Position numbers and translations under genes: made by a program. DNA of 64,000 nt, from positions 186,001 to 250,000 of the forward strand of contig NZ_CAJZAG010000006.1 of assembly GCF_914271485.1 (NCBI RefSeq). Reading direction: 5' to 3'. Below, piece by piece: positions 1 to 9,320 of the stretch. A model generated the notes under the pieces. The model saw only the letters and a program-made list of their open reading frames with translations. It was not told where the DNA came from and searched no databases. Every line of letters starts with the position of its first letter. The stretch's first letter is position 1. The DNA is from Cupriavidus pampae. GTDB taxonomy: Bacteria; Pseudomonadota; Gammaproteobacteria; Burkholderiales; Burkholderiaceae.

Positions 1-797
1 CTCATCGACTTCGGCTCCGAACGCACCACCACCAGCCGCTCGTCGTGGCCTTGCGCCACGCGCGCGAGCCATTCGGCATAGTTGCGGCCAAAGTGGGTCT
101 GCAGCAGGCCGGGATCGGCCTGCGCGACATCGCCCACGGTATGGATCCCCAGCGCACTCAGCCGGTCCGCGGCTTTCGGGCCGATGCCATTGACCTTGCG
201 CGCGGCCAGCGGCCAGATCCGGGTGGGCACATCTTCGGCTGTCAGGATGGTCAGGCCATTGGGCTTGTCGAGCTCGGAACCGATCTTGGCCAACAGCTTG
301 TTGGGCGCGACGCAGATCGAGCAGGTCAGGCCGGTCGAGGTATGCACGGCATTCTTGATCTGCGCGGCCACCTCGCGCACCTCGCCCGGAATATTCGTCA
401 GATCGATATAGATCTCATCGATACCACGGTCTTCAATCTCTTGCGTGAATGCCCGCACCGCCGCCTTGAAGCGGCCGGAGTAGTGGCGATAGGCCTCGAA
501 GTCGGTTGGCAGCAGGATGGCGTCGGGCGCGAGCCGCGCGGCCTTCATCATGCCCATGGCCGAGAACACGCCGAGTGCGCGTGCCTCGTAGGTGGAGGTG
601 GTGACCACGCCGCGACCCACGTAGTCGCGCAGACGCGCATAGCGTCGCGAACCGTCGGGCAGGGTTTGCGGGATGGCATCGCGGCCGCCGCCAATCACGA
701 CGGGCTGCCCGCGGAGTTCCGGGTAGCGCAGCAGTTCGACCGACGCGTAGAACGCGTCCATGTCGAGATGAGCGATGCGGCGGGCGCCGAGGGTCAT
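1..797 (-). CDS. dinB: DNA polymerase IV (Y-family), 3' part outside window
   Basis: Error-prone Y-family polymerase for translesion synthesis, acting in the cytoplasm. The first 265 residues are present and the gene runs off the left edge; the usual length is about 350-420. The palm motif AHLDMDAFYASVE puts a metal-binding aspartate at D12, and GIDEIYID gives the second acidic pair at about D127-E128. The segment IGPKAADRLSALGI is the helix-hairpin-helix of the thumb. The start at 797 is the first ATG upstream of the palm motif and no other ATG lies in frame between it and the LexA box, which sits 16-35 bases upstream and indicates SOS control. Confidence is high for the family. Confidence 0.95.
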   Translation of the reverse strand, partial: MTLGARRIAHLDMDAFYASVELLRYPELRGQPVVIGGGRDAIPQTLPDGSRRYARLRDYVGRGVVTTSTYEARALGVFSAMGMMKAARLAPDAILLPTDFEAYRHYSGRFKAAVRAFTQEIEDRGIDEIYIDLTNIPGEVREVAAQIKNAVHTSTGLTCSICVAPNKLLAKIGSELDKPNGLTILTAEDVPTRIWPLAARKVNGIGPKAADRLSALGIHTVGDVAQADPGLLQTHFGRNYAEWLARVAQGHDERLVVVRSEPKSM

Positions 798-812
798 GAC
801 GATATCACCGAA

Positions 813-832
813 TACTGTATGTCCGTACAGTG
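813..832 (-). promoter_or_regulatory. LexA (SOS) box of dinB
   Basis: The site has an exact CTGT-N8-ACAG core at 815-830, flanked by TA on the left, so it matches the enterobacterial and betaproteobacterial SOS consensus closely. It lies 16 bases upstream of the dinB ATG and would cover its promoter. This is a visible palindrome; LexA binding is inferred from the match and from dinB being a classic SOS gene. Confidence 0.88.
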
Positions 833-886
833 TAGTGCGCGATGATATCGCCGGGATCGATCATCTGGCAACCACTGAATGTCGTC

Positions 887-1813
887 TCATTCCTTCGGTC
901 GATAATTACCGTCGGTGGCAGCAGCGGCCGGAGCGGTCACCAATGGGACGCGCCGGGACATCCAGAAGCTTTCAAACGCATAAATCACCAGCGAGACCCA
1001 GATCAGCGCGTAGCCAATCTGCTTCTGCTCCGGAAACGGTTCATGCCAGAGCCAGATGCCCAGCAGCAGTTGCAGCGTCGGGCCGGTGTACTGGAGCAGA
1101 CCCAGCAACGAGAGCGGGATCCGGCGCGCGCCCGCGGCAAAGAACAGCAGCGGCACGGCGGTGACCGGGCCCGCCATCAACAGCAGGAATTGCGTACCTG
1201 GTGCTGCGTGGCGCGTGGTGTCCTGCCCGGTCATGATCAGGTAGCCCAGCGCGATGGCCGCCACCGGGAACAGGATCAGCGTTTCGAGCGACAGGCCCTC
1301 GAGCGCGCCCAGCGCGCCGGTCTTGCGCAGCAGCCCATACCCGCCGAAGGTGCCTGCCAGCGCCAGCGCGATCCACGGCAGTTGTCCCGCGCTCAACGTG
1401 AGCCAGAGCACGCCGGCGGCGGCCACGGCAATCGACAGCCACTGCCCGGGGCGCAGCCGCTCATGCAGGAACAGCACGCCGAGCAGCACGCTGAACAGCG
1501 GATTGATGAAGTAACCGAGGCTCGCATCGACCACGCGATTGGCCGAGACCGCCCAGATATAGATAAACCAGTTGCCGCACAGCAGCGCCGCGCTCGCGGC
1601 GAAACCGAGGATCAGCTTTGGATTGGTCGCGACCTGGCGCAGCCAGCTGAAGTGCCGGCGCCAGAGCAGGATCGCGCCGAGGAACACGAGCGACCACACC
1701 ATCCGGTGCAGCAGGATCTCGAGCGGCGCTACGCCGTGAACGGACTTGATGTAGAGGGGCAGGAGGCCCCAGATGATGTACGCGAGCAGCGCGTAAAGAA
1801 TGCCGAGTTGCAT
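887..1813 (-). CDS. rarD: RarD-type EamA transporter
   Basis: Inner-membrane protein of the EamA/DMT superfamily, RarD branch; 308 residues, near the usual ~300. It opens with a membrane segment (MQLGILYALLAYIIWG) followed by LPLYIK and EILLHR, typical of RarD, and shows about ten hydrophobic helices in two EamA repeats. The reading frame is open further upstream, but that extension is Arg/His rich and lacks a hydrophobic character, so the ATG at 1813 is preferred. The substrate of RarD proteins is not settled. It is downstream of, and in the same direction as, the orphan TRAP binding protein, 125 bases away, so co-transcription is possible. Confidence 0.85.
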   Translation of the reverse strand: MQLGILYALLAYIIWGLLPLYIKSVHGVAPLEILLHRMVWSLVFLGAILLWRRHFSWLRQVATNPKLILGFAASAALLCGNWFIYIWAVSANRVVDASLGYFINPLFSVLLGVLFLHERLRPGQWLSIAVAAAGVLWLTLSAGQLPWIALALAGTFGGYGLLRKTGALGALEGLSLETLILFPVAAIALGYLIMTGQDTTRHAAPGTQFLLLMAGPVTAVPLLFFAAGARRIPLSLLGLLQYTGPTLQLLLGIWLWHEPFPEQKQIGYALIWVSLVIYAFESFWMSRRVPLVTAPAAAATDGNYRPKE

Positions 1814-1938
1814 GGAGGGTGTACTTTCTCCCCTCGCACGAATGTCGATGAGGGGATGGTGTCTGTGCGGGCTCGATTGTCGCCCAGAAACGGTGCAGGG
1901 GTTGCACCGTCTCACCATCCCCCGGAGCCCGTCAGGGC

Positions 1939-3081
1939 TTACAGCTTGTGCGAGAAGCTGAACTGCGCGAACGCCTGCTCGGCCACGTTGAACCACTGCG
2001 CTTCGTTGTTGCGGAACACGCGCCAGTCGTCATAGATCTTCTTGAACGACGGGTTCTTGGCGACCTCGTCCGCATACGCGCCCTGGGTGGCCTTGAAGCA
2101 GGCTTCCAGGATTTCGCGCGAGAACGGACGCAGCTTCACGCCGTTTTCGAGCAGACGCGCAAGTGCCTGCGGGTTCACGGTGTCGTACTTGGCCTGCATC
2201 GACGTGTGTGCCTCGATGGTCGCGGTCTCGAGCGCGGCCTTGTACAGCTTCGGCAGCTTCTCGTACTCGGGCGAGGACACGTAGAACGACAGCTGCGCGC
2301 TGCCTTCCCACCAGCCCGGGTAATAGTAATAAGGCGCCACCTTGTAGAAGCCGAGCTTCTCGTCGTCGTACGGGCCCACCCACTCGGCCGCGTCGATCGT
2401 GCCCTTTTCCAGCGCGGGGTAGATGTCGCCGCCGGCGATCTGCTGCGGCACCACACCCAGGCGCGCGAGCACCACGCCCGCGAAGCCGGCCACGCGGTAC
2501 TTCAGGCCCTGCAGGTCGGCTACCGACTTGATCTCCTTGCGGAACCAGCCGCCCATCTGGGCGCACGTATTGCCGCCCATGAAGTTGACGATGTTGTATT
2601 CCTTGAAGAACTCGCGCATCAGCTTCATGCCGTTGCCCTGCATCATCCAGGCGGTCTGCTGGCGCGCGGTCAGGCCAAACGGGATCGTCGTGTCGAAGCA
2701 CAGCGTCGGGTTCTTGCCGAAGTAGTAATAGCCCGCCGTATGGCCGATTTGCACGGTTTGATTCTGCACGGCGTCCAGCACCTGCAGGCCCGGCACGATT
2801 TCACCGGCCGCGAAAACCTTGATGTTGAACTTGCCGTCGGTCAGTTCCTTCACACGCGCGGACAGCGTCTCGGCACCGCCGTAGATCGTGTCGAGCGACT
2901 TCGGGAAGCTCGAGGCCAGACGCCATTCCACGGCAGGGTTGCTGCCGATCACGGCCGGTGCGGCGGGACCGCTCGCCGCGGCTGCCGGCGCTGCGGCCTT
3001 TTCTTCCTTGCCGCATGCGGCAAGACCTGCCCCGGTGGCGGCAACAGCGCCCGCCTTCAAAAGGAAGGAACGACGTTCCAT
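1939..3081 (-). CDS. TRAP transporter substrate-binding protein, orphan (DctP/TakP-like)
   Basis: Periplasmic binding protein of the DctP family, 380 residues. The N-terminus has both a twin-arginine motif (ERRSFLLKAG) and a lipobox-like LAAC before a Lys/Ala/Pro linker, so it may be a Tat-exported lipoprotein. The body begins EWRLASSFPKSLDTIYGG and contains GGWFRKEIKSVADLQGLKYR, the region that in the family binds the carboxylate of the ligand; overall it resembles the alpha-keto-acid-binding TakP branch. A GAGGAG ribosome site lies just before the ATG at 3081. No dctQ or dctM is adjacent, so it must use a membrane unit encoded elsewhere or act as a sensor. Ligand is inferred only. Confidence 0.88.
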   Translation of the reverse strand: MERRSFLLKAGAVAATGAGLAACGKEEKAAAPAAAASGPAAPAVIGSNPAVEWRLASSFPKSLDTIYGGAETLSARVKELTDGKFNIKVFAAGEIVPGLQVLDAVQNQTVQIGHTAGYYYFGKNPTLCFDTTIPFGLTARQQTAWMMQGNGMKLMREFFKEYNIVNFMGGNTCAQMGGWFRKEIKSVADLQGLKYRVAGFAGVVLARLGVVPQQIAGGDIYPALEKGTIDAAEWVGPYDDEKLGFYKVAPYYYYPGWWEGSAQLSFYVSSPEYEKLPKLYKAALETATIEAHTSMQAKYDTVNPQALARLLENGVKLRPFSREILEACFKATQGAYADEVAKNPSFKKIYDDWRVFRNNEAQWFNVAEQAFAQFSFSHKL

Positions 3082-3410
3082 CAGATATCTCCTCGTTATA
3101 GATCTGTATGACTGACTGTCCGATGCACGAGACATCTAAAGCACGTGACGGGCAGGGCCTGCCGATTATAGCGGTGGCTTTTTGGGCACGGAGCCCCGCT
3201 TCGATGGGGGTTTTCGCCTACTTGCGACACCCCTGAAACGGGCGCTCGCGCACCCATGCCAGGCAGTTGTCGCATACAAAGGGCCAAGAGTTTCGTATCG
3301 TGAGAAGACACACGGCGAGCGGATTTTGTAACCCGGCTTGCGGTCCAATCGGTCGCCTGTTAAAAACTGAGCCCGGTCTCGGACTTCGTCCTGCGGGCCT
3401 GAACGAATTC
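3082..3410. other. Intergenic region between divergent genes
   Basis: 329 bases between the outward-reading TRAP binding protein (minus) and the maltoporin-like gene (plus). It must hold both promoters. Apart from the ribosome site of the binding-protein gene I see no palindrome, operator or RNA gene I can support. Open codons run in the porin frame back to 3267, but the composition there does not look like secreted protein. Confidence 0.5.
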
Positions 3411-5156
3411 ATGCAGCTTTCGGCACCTATCCCCTCTCGTTTGCGTACCAATCGCCTCACGTTCGCCATTTTGGCGGCGTGGAGTGTCGGCGCCTGCGCG
3501 CAGGTCGTGCCGGACGTGGCGCGGCCACCGCAGGTGGCGCATGCGACGGTGCCGCCAGTAGCCATGGCCTCGGCGCAGCCCGCTGTGGCGGCTGAGATCG
3601 TGCCCGCCAAAGGATTGCCCGCCGAGTTGCCCGCCGGATTGCCCGCCGGAGTACCCGCCGAAAGCGTGGCGGATCCGCTTGCAGCACTGATCGGGGCGCA
3701 GGAGGGCCAGCCCTCGATCGAGCCGTCCGCGGAGGCCGTGTCGTCCGCGTCCAATATCACGCCCGCGGCCGTACCCACCGCTGCGCCGCTTGCCCTGAAT
3801 CCGGACTTTGTCGGTCCGCCCGACGAGCTCGCACCGCCCCCGCCTCCACCGCCCCCGCTCGTGCTGTTCCCGAATCGGCTCGGAGAGTTTCCCGCGCATC
3901 CCGATACACAGCCCGCGCAGGGGACCGCGGAAACGACCCTGGCGAGCGACGGTGACAGCAATGCCACGCCTTCGGACAAGCCGCCCGTGCTGCGCTCGCA
4001 ATTGCCGGCCGACGACCCCGCCGGCGCTTCGGTCTGGCGTCTCGGCTACAGCGGCCGCGCGGCCGTGGACCAACCGCGTAACGAGCGCGCCTGCACCGGC
4101 GGCGGTACGCCTTCCGCGGGTGTCAATGGCGGTCTGGCGTGTAGCAGCACCGGCGAGGTGAAGGTGCGCGAATCGCTGATGGACCTCGATGGCGGCGCAC
4201 AGGTACAACTCGTCGCCCAGGCCAAAGGCACCGAGGCCACGTCGGTCAACGGCCGGCCTGCGGCCGTGGATCCGTACGCGTTGTTGCCGCAGGTGTACAC
4301 GTCGGTCAGCGGATTCTCGCGCGGTGGCCTCAAGGTGCTCGACGATGCCAGCGTATGGGCCGGCCGTCGCGATACGAATCCGTTCCTGATGTCGTCGGGT
4401 CTGCTGCCGCCGAGTTCACCGTCGATGCGATTTGGTGTCGACAACGCCAAGGTGGGCAACTTCGGCCTCAACTATCAGTACACCGCGCGCAGCGATTTCA
4501 ACGGTGCCAACCTGCCGAGCTACCACTCGGTACGCAGCGCGCCGATCGGTACCAACGACAAGGGCGCCGTGCAGGTAGGCTTTACGCGCGTGGAGCCGCT
4601 CTCCGCGATGGAAAATACCGGCAGCGCCTGGTGGGCCTCGGCCATGCATGAACAGAAGGACGTGCTACTGGGCACCAATCGCTTCGGCGTGCAGTACGGG
4701 CAGGGCTCGCGCACTGCTATGACCGGCTATAGCGGCATGGGCAACGATCTCTCGCGCGTGCGGATGGCTGAGTCGATGGAATGGAAGAGCGCGTCGGGCA
4801 TCGGCGGTTCCGTCGAGTCGAGCCTGCAGCTCGATCGTTCGGCGATCGGCACGCTGCAGTGGGCGGCCACGCGCGTACGTCCTACCTATGTGGCCAGCGA
4901 TCAGTTCAAGCTCATGTTCGAGGTGGCGCACGACCAGATTTCGTCGGGCTTTGGCGTAGGTGGCCAGCGTACCGCAGTGACCGTGGCGCCGACGCTGACG
5001 CTGGGCAAGTCGGCCGGCAATGCCAACCTGCGCGCGTTCTACACGTACAGCCGCGCCAACGACGTTGATGGCATCACGTTCGCGGCGCCCGCCGAAGCGT
5101 GGGCATCGCAGGCCAGCGGCTCGATCTTCGGCGTGCAGCTCAATCGCCGCTGGTAA
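3411..5156 (+). CDS. Secreted maltoporin-like (carbohydrate porin) outer-membrane protein with Pro/Ala linker
   Basis: 581 residues. A signal peptide is visible (basic SRLRTNRLTF, then AILAAWSVGACAQ). Residues about 25-200 are a low-complexity Pro/Ala linker that includes four 12-bp tandem units (3615-3662, tetrapeptides LPAE, LPAG, LPAG, VPAE) and a run of prolines. From about residue 210 the sequence looks like a beta-barrel: SVWAGRRDTNPFLMSSG, FGVQYG, AVTVAPTLTLG and an aromatic-ending last strand (FGVQLNRRW). These recall LamB/ScrY-type carbohydrate porins, with the linker in the position of the ScrY periplasmic extension. Family assignment is by eye and moderate; outer-membrane location is better supported than the substrate. 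The ATG at 3411 is chosen because it begins the signal peptide. Confidence 0.6.
   Translation: MQLSAPIPSRLRTNRLTFAILAAWSVGACAQVVPDVARPPQVAHATVPPVAMASAQPAVAAEIVPAKGLPAELPAGLPAGVPAESVADPLAALIGAQEGQPSIEPSAEAVSSASNITPAAVPTAAPLALNPDFVGPPDELAPPPPPPPPLVLFPNRLGEFPAHPDTQPAQGTAETTLASDGDSNATPSDKPPVLRSQLPADDPAGASVWRLGYSGRAAVDQPRNERACTGGGTPSAGVNGGLACSSTGEVKVRESLMDLDGGAQVQLVAQAKGTEATSVNGRPAAVDPYALLPQVYTSVSGFSRGGLKVLDDASVWAGRRDTNPFLMSSGLLPPSSPSMRFGVDNAKVGNFGLNYQYTARSDFNGANLPSYHSVRSAPIGTNDKGAVQVGFTRVEPLSAMENTGSAWWASAMHEQKDVLLGTNRFGVQYGQGSRTAMTGYSGMGNDLSRVRMAESMEWKSASGIGGSVESSLQLDRSAIGTLQWAATRVRPTYVASDQFKLMFEVAHDQISSGFGVGGQRTAVTVAPTLTLGKSAGNANLRAFYTYSRANDVDGITFAAPAEAWASQASGSIFGVQLNRRW
3615..3662 (+). repeat. 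12-bp tandem repeat, 4 copies, in-frame
   Basis: Four consecutive 12-base units of the form TTGCCCGCCGRR (last unit diverged at its first codon), each encoding a leucine/valine-Pro-Ala-Glu/Gly tetrapeptide in the linker of the maltoporin-like protein. Copy-number change would not shift the reading frame. Confidence 0.85.
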
Positions 5157-5321
5157 TGCACCAGACGGAGGCACGCGGGGACGATTAACCCCGTGCCAGC
5201 CAGTTTATTGGCCCGCGCGTAGAATCGCGCTTCCTCAGTCTTTTTCGATGCGGCCGTTCCGATGTGCGACGCGAGATCGCCCACGGCAGTCTCTCCGCGC
5301 AGTTTCGATCTCCACCCATCG

Positions 5322-6515
5322 ATGACCACCGCCACGTCTCACACCGCCGCCGTCAGGCAGCCGGCCTGGATCACGCCATTGCTCGCCGTTGCATGCGGCA
5401 TGGTCGTGGCCAACCTCTATTACCCCCAGCCGCTGGTTGGCCCCATTGCGCATGCGCTGGCGCTATCGCCCGAGATCGCCGGACTCATCGTCACGCTGAT
5501 CCAGATCGGCTATTGCGTCGGCCTGCTGCTACTGGTGCCGCTTGGCGATATCGTCGAGAACCGGCGCTTGATCGTCGCGCTGATCGGCGGCAATGCGGTG
5601 GCGCTGGTCGCGGCCGCGTTTGCCACGCATGCCAGCGTGTTCCTGATGGCCGGTGCCGCGATTGGCCTGTGCTCGGTGGCGGCGCAGGTGCTCGTGCCCT
5701 TCGCCGCGCATCTCGCGCCGGACCATGCGCGCGGCCGCGCGGTGGGCAATGTCACGAGCGGCCTGCTGATGGGCATCATGCTTGCGCGACCGATTTCGAG
5801 CCTGTTCGCGGATGCCTTCGGCTGGCACACGATCTTCGCGGTGTCCGCGGTGGCGATGGTGCTGCTGGCCATCGTGCTCGCGCGCAAGCTGCCGCGGCGT
5901 CAGCCACCACCTTCCGCCGGCTACCTGCCGACGCTCGCCTCGATGTGGGCGCTCGTGCGTACGCAACCCGTGTTGCGACGGCGCGCGTTGTACCAGGCAA
6001 GCCTGTTCGGTGTGTTCAGCCTGTTCTGGACTACGTCGCCGCTATATCTCGCAGGCCCAACCTTCCATATGTCGCAGACCGGCATTGCCGTGTTCGCGCT
6101 GGTCGGCGTGGCCGGTGCGATCGCCGCGCCGATGGCGGGCCGCTATGCGGACCGCGGGCACAGCCGGCAGATGACCGCGCTCGCGTTGGCAATCGGTGCG
6201 GGCGCTTTCCTTCTGAGTCGCATCGGTGCGGAGGGCTCGCTGCTGTCGTTGCTGTCGCTGACCGCGGCCGCGATCCTGCTCGACTTCGGCGTGTCGACGA
6301 ATCTCGTTATCAGCCAGCGCGCGATCTTCGCGCTCAGCCCTGAACATCGCAGCCGCCTGAACGGGCTCTTTATGGCGATCTTCTTTATCGGCGGCGCGAT
6401 CGGTTCCTGGGCCGGCGCCTGGGCGTTCGCGCACGGCGGCTGGAGCCTCGCGAGCTGGATCGGCTTTGCCCCGCCGCTGCTGGCGCTGCTTTATTTCCGT
6501 ACCGATCGCGCCTGA
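5322..6515 (+). CDS. MFS (DHA1-type) transporter
   Basis: 397-residue inner-membrane major facilitator protein with twelve apparent hydrophobic helices. It has the N-terminal signature [16 protein letters not shown] seen in a large group of DHA1-like drug or metabolite exporters, the loop 2-3 motif variant [10 protein letters not shown], and the [19 protein letters not shown] segment in the second half. The ATG at 5322 precedes a short hydrophilic tail and the first helix; an earlier in-frame ATG at 5262 would add twenty residues without membrane character. It stands alone between the porin-like gene and the diguanylate cyclase. Substrate cannot be read from the sequence. Confidence 0.85.
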   Translation: MTTATSHTAAVRQPAWITPLLAVACGMVVANLYYPQPLVGPIAHALALSPEIAGLIVTLIQIGYCVGLLLLVPLGDIVENRRLIVALIGGNAVALVAAAFATHASVFLMAGAAIGLCSVAAQVLVPFAAHLAPDHARGRAVGNVTSGLLMGIMLARPISSLFADAFGWHTIFAVSAVAMVLLAIVLARKLPRRQPPPSAGYLPTLASMWALVRTQPVLRRRALYQASLFGVFSLFWTTSPLYLAGPTFHMSQTGIAVFALVGVAGAIAAPMAGRYADRGHSRQMTALALAIGAGAFLLSRIGAEGSLLSLLSLTAAAILLDFGVSTNLVISQRAIFALSPEHRSRLNGLFMAIFFIGGAIGSWAGAWAFAHGGWSLASWIGFAPPLLALLYFRTDRA

Positions 6516-6677
6516 CGCTGAGGTAACGCCGGCACGGCCGGGCCGCCCCTCGCGCATGCGCGTATCCTACACTGAGCCGACGGGCACGCGCCGACCGGCC
6601 TCACCGATCGCGCGCCTATCGCCGACGCCCGCGGCGCTGCCGGGGTCCACCGGACCTCCGCATCGGGAGTCCACTCG

Positions 6678-8453
6678 ATGGTCTGGCGCAAACTTGTGCC
6701 GCAGCCACGCTGGCTGCCGCGTGCGGCAATCCTGTACCCGCAACGCGTGGTGGTGATCTGCTTTGCGATAGTGATGCTGTTGATGTTCGTGATCGGCGCA
6801 CGCGAAGTCTGGAAGGAGGACGAGCGCGCGCTCGCGGAACGTCAGCACAGTCTGGCCCTGCGCGCGCTCGGCGTGGGCGCGGTGTTTGCCACTGAGCGGC
6901 AACGCCTTGAGTTTCTGCGCGACTCCGCCACGGAGCACTATGCGCTGCTGGCGGATGCGGCGGTAGCTGCGGCCACGGCTGCGGAAGATCCCGCGCTCGA
7001 TCGCGCCTATGCCGCGCGCAACGACCCCGTGTGGACGTTGTCGGCCGGGCCTGGCGTCGCGCCCGTGATCGGTGTCGGTGAGAAAGAACTCGAGGGATTG
7101 TCGGGGTTTGCGCGGCGCGACGATGACCTGCGCGACGACCTGCGCGTCGCGCGCGCATTGAGTCCGCTGCTGGGGCTGCTGGCGCGTCAGGACCGCGTAC
7201 ACCTGAACGTGCTGTTTATCTCGGCCAATGGGCTGTACGTGGTCTACCCCGAGCAGGATCGCGCGCTGGTGCCGGCGCTCGTGCGCCGCTTCGATGCGAT
7301 GCCCTACTATCGCAGCATGCTGCCCGATCGCACAGAGGGCGACGAACCACGCTGGATCTCCAACTACACGCAGTTCGGCGATGGCCAACTGATCAGCACG
7401 TTGAGCATACCGATCCATGCCGGCAGCCGTTCTGGCGCGCAATCGAGTACCACATTCCGTGGCGTGATTGCGGTGGACGTCGCGCAGACGCGCCTGCAGG
7501 GGTTGCTCAACGAAGGCAACGCGCCCGACGACACGGTCTATCTGATGGGTCGCGATGGCGCTTTCGTGTCCGCTTCGCAGGGTGCGGTGGCAAGCGGGCA
7601 GCGCTGGCCCGCGGGCGTGCCCGGCGACTGGCGCGATGTCCCACCCACACGCCTGTTCGAGGATCGCGCGGGCGCGCTGCGCCACGGTGCCTACACGCTG
7701 GTGTACCAGCAGGCCGCCAATGGCAACTGGGTGCTGTTCGAAGCGATCTCGCCGCGTCAACGCTTCGATGCCATGCTGGCGCGCATGAGTCCGGTGCTGC
7801 TGGCGGTATGGTTGCTGCTGCCGCTTCTGCTGTGGGTCACGCTGTTCGTCGTCACGCACCTGTTCGATCACTACCTCGCACTAGGCGAGAAGCTGCAGGA
7901 ACTCGCCGAGTACGATCCGCTGACGGGCCTGGCCAACCGGCGGCACTTTCAATTGTTGTTCGAGCAGGAGACCGAACGTCGGCTGCGCCATCGGCATCCG
8001 CTCGCGCTGATGATGGTCGATATCGACTTCTTCAAGCGCGTCAACGACAAGTGGGGTCACGCGAGCGGCGACCGCGTGCTTGCGGGGATGGCCACGCTGA
8101 TGCGCGAACAGCTACGCACGATCGATGTCCCGGCGCGCCTCGGCGGCGAGGAGTTTGCGGTGCTGCTGCCCGGGGCCACGTTGGCCGACGCCGTGCTGGC
8201 CGCGGAGCGACTGCGCGTGGCGATCGAAGGGTTTGCGGTAACGCCCGCGCCCGATGCAGCGGCCGCGGCGCGTGCCGAGCGCGATGGGCGCATCCACTTC
8301 ACGATCTCGATCGGCGTGGTGGAGGCTGGTCCTCGTGATGGCACCACGCTCGATGTATTGCTCGCCAATGCCGATCGTCGCCTCTACGCCGCCAAGGCAA
8401 GCGGCCGCAATCGCACCGTCAGCACGGACGATGCGATGGCGACAGGCGCATGA
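6678..8453 (+). CDS. Membrane-bound diguanylate cyclase with periplasmic sensor
   Basis: 591 residues; synthesises cyclic di-GMP. A transmembrane helix at about 20-40 and another at about 371-393 bracket a ~330-residue periplasmic region that looks like a Cache-type sensor (YVVYPEQDRALVP, MPYYRSMLPDRTEGDEPRW, VIAVDVAQTRLQGLL). The cytoplasmic GGDEF domain starts near YDPLTGLANRRHF, and the active site is GGEEF at 489-493, so catalysis should be intact. The product-inhibition I-site RxxD is present as RTID at 480-483, five residues before GGEEF. No EAL domain follows. The ATG at 6678 starts just before a basic segment and the first helix. The gene converges on the unknown coiled-coil gene with a 7-base gap. 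Confidence 0.92.
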   Translation: MVWRKLVPQPRWLPRAAILYPQRVVVICFAIVMLLMFVIGAREVWKEDERALAERQHSLALRALGVGAVFATERQRLEFLRDSATEHYALLADAAVAAATAAEDPALDRAYAARNDPVWTLSAGPGVAPVIGVGEKELEGLSGFARRDDDLRDDLRVARALSPLLGLLARQDRVHLNVLFISANGLYVVYPEQDRALVPALVRRFDAMPYYRSMLPDRTEGDEPRWISNYTQFGDGQLISTLSIPIHAGSRSGAQSSTTFRGVIAVDVAQTRLQGLLNEGNAPDDTVYLMGRDGAFVSASQGAVASGQRWPAGVPGDWRDVPPTRLFEDRAGALRHGAYTLVYQQAANGNWVLFEAISPRQRFDAMLARMSPVLLAVWLLLPLLLWVTLFVVTHLFDHYLALGEKLQELAEYDPLTGLANRRHFQLLFEQETERRLRHRHPLALMMVDIDFFKRVNDKWGHASGDRVLAGMATLMREQLRTIDVPARLGGEEFAVLLPGATLADAVLAAERLRVAIEGFAVTPAPDAAAAARAERDGRIHFTISIGVVEAGPRDGTTLDVLLANADRRLYAAKASGRNRTVSTDDAMATGA

Positions 8454-8460
8454 ATGGCGC

Positions 8461-8967
8461 TCAGCGCAGCAGGAACGTAATGTCCTCGACGGTGATCACC
8501 GAGACCGGAATCCCCTTGCGACGCTGAAAGAGGATGTGTTGCTGCACGCGGCTGCGCTGCTCGGCAAAGATCGCCGGCTCGATGACCGCACCGGTCCGCG
8601 CGTAATGCTGGACCAGCAGCTTGTACGCGCGATGGCGGATCTGCAGCGTCTCCGACTCGGCGCGCAGCCGCTGCCATTCGGCAGGGCTCAGGTCGAGCGT
8701 CTGGTTGAGTTCATCGACGGTGCGCGTATGCAGGTCGCGATACAGGTCGCGTTCCGCTTCCGCGCGATGCAGCTCCTCGCGCAGCGCCATGATCTTGCGC
8801 TGCAGCTTGAGCGTCTGCCCCACGGTCTGGTGCATGCCCTTGGCAGCCTCGAGCGCCTGGCTCGCTGCCGCTACCGTGCTTTTCCAGATGCCGCGATCCC
8901 CATCGGCCATCCCCGCCGCATCGAGCTCCGGCGGCCAGCCATCGGCCGCTCTGATCGTTGTGTCCAT
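8461..8967 (-). CDS. Unrecognised coiled-coil cytoplasmic protein
   Basis: 168 residues, no signal peptide or membrane helix. Residues about 45-100 are Glu/Arg/Leu rich with heptad spacing (QRKIMALREELHRAEAERD), predicting a coiled coil; the C-terminal part (RAYKLLVQHYARTG, ISVITVEDITFLLR-like end) looks globular. An ATG eight codons upstream at 8991 is possible, but an AGGGG sequence sits in front of the one at 8967. I do not recognise the family and suggest no function. It converges with the diguanylate cyclase gene, and the 353 bases on its upstream side are non-coding. Coding status rests on length, codon pattern and the ribosome site. Confidence 0.7.
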   Translation of the reverse strand: MDTTIRAADGWPPELDAAGMADGDRGIWKSTVAAASQALEAAKGMHQTVGQTLKLQRKIMALREELHRAEAERDLYRDLHTRTVDELNQTLDLSPAEWQRLRAESETLQIRHRAYKLLVQHYARTGAVIEPAIFAEQRSRVQQHILFQRRKGIPVSVITVEDITFLLR

Positions 8968-9320
8968 GCTTGACCCCTGAATGACATCCAATTGGCCACC
9001 CGCTTTTTTATGCGTTGCGGATGTTCCCAGAACTGTAACTAAGTGTTGCAGTCACGGAGCAATCCTAGTGAGTTGTCTATCGGACGCCAAGTCAAAGATG
9101 TTTAGATCTGCCTTGCTATCGCGCTCTGTGGCAAAAACGCGAAATGACAGCGAAATGACCGAATGCATGCAGTCATTGGCGCACGCATGGCCAGACAAAG
9201 CAGACAACCGCAGGTAAACCCCGAGCACGTTGCAAGCAAATTGACAGGTGTTTGACAGTTTGTCGCTCCTAGAATCGGGCCATTCGAATCGCCCCATCAA
9301 AAAAGACACAGGAGACCGCG
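8968..9320. other. Intergenic region upstream of tctC
   Basis: 353 bases, visibly more AT-rich than the flanking genes. It separates the divergent unknown gene and tctC and must carry their promoters. Two TTGACA hexamers occur at 9241 and 9252, and TAGAAT at 9270, but the spacing (23 or 12 bases) is wrong for a standard sigma-70 pair, so I do not call a promoter. No other structure is evident. Confidence 0.5.

Noticed and set aside
9241..9275. Sigma-70 promoter from TTGACA and TAGAAT before tctC
   Set aside because: Spacing is 23 or 12 bases instead of about 17.
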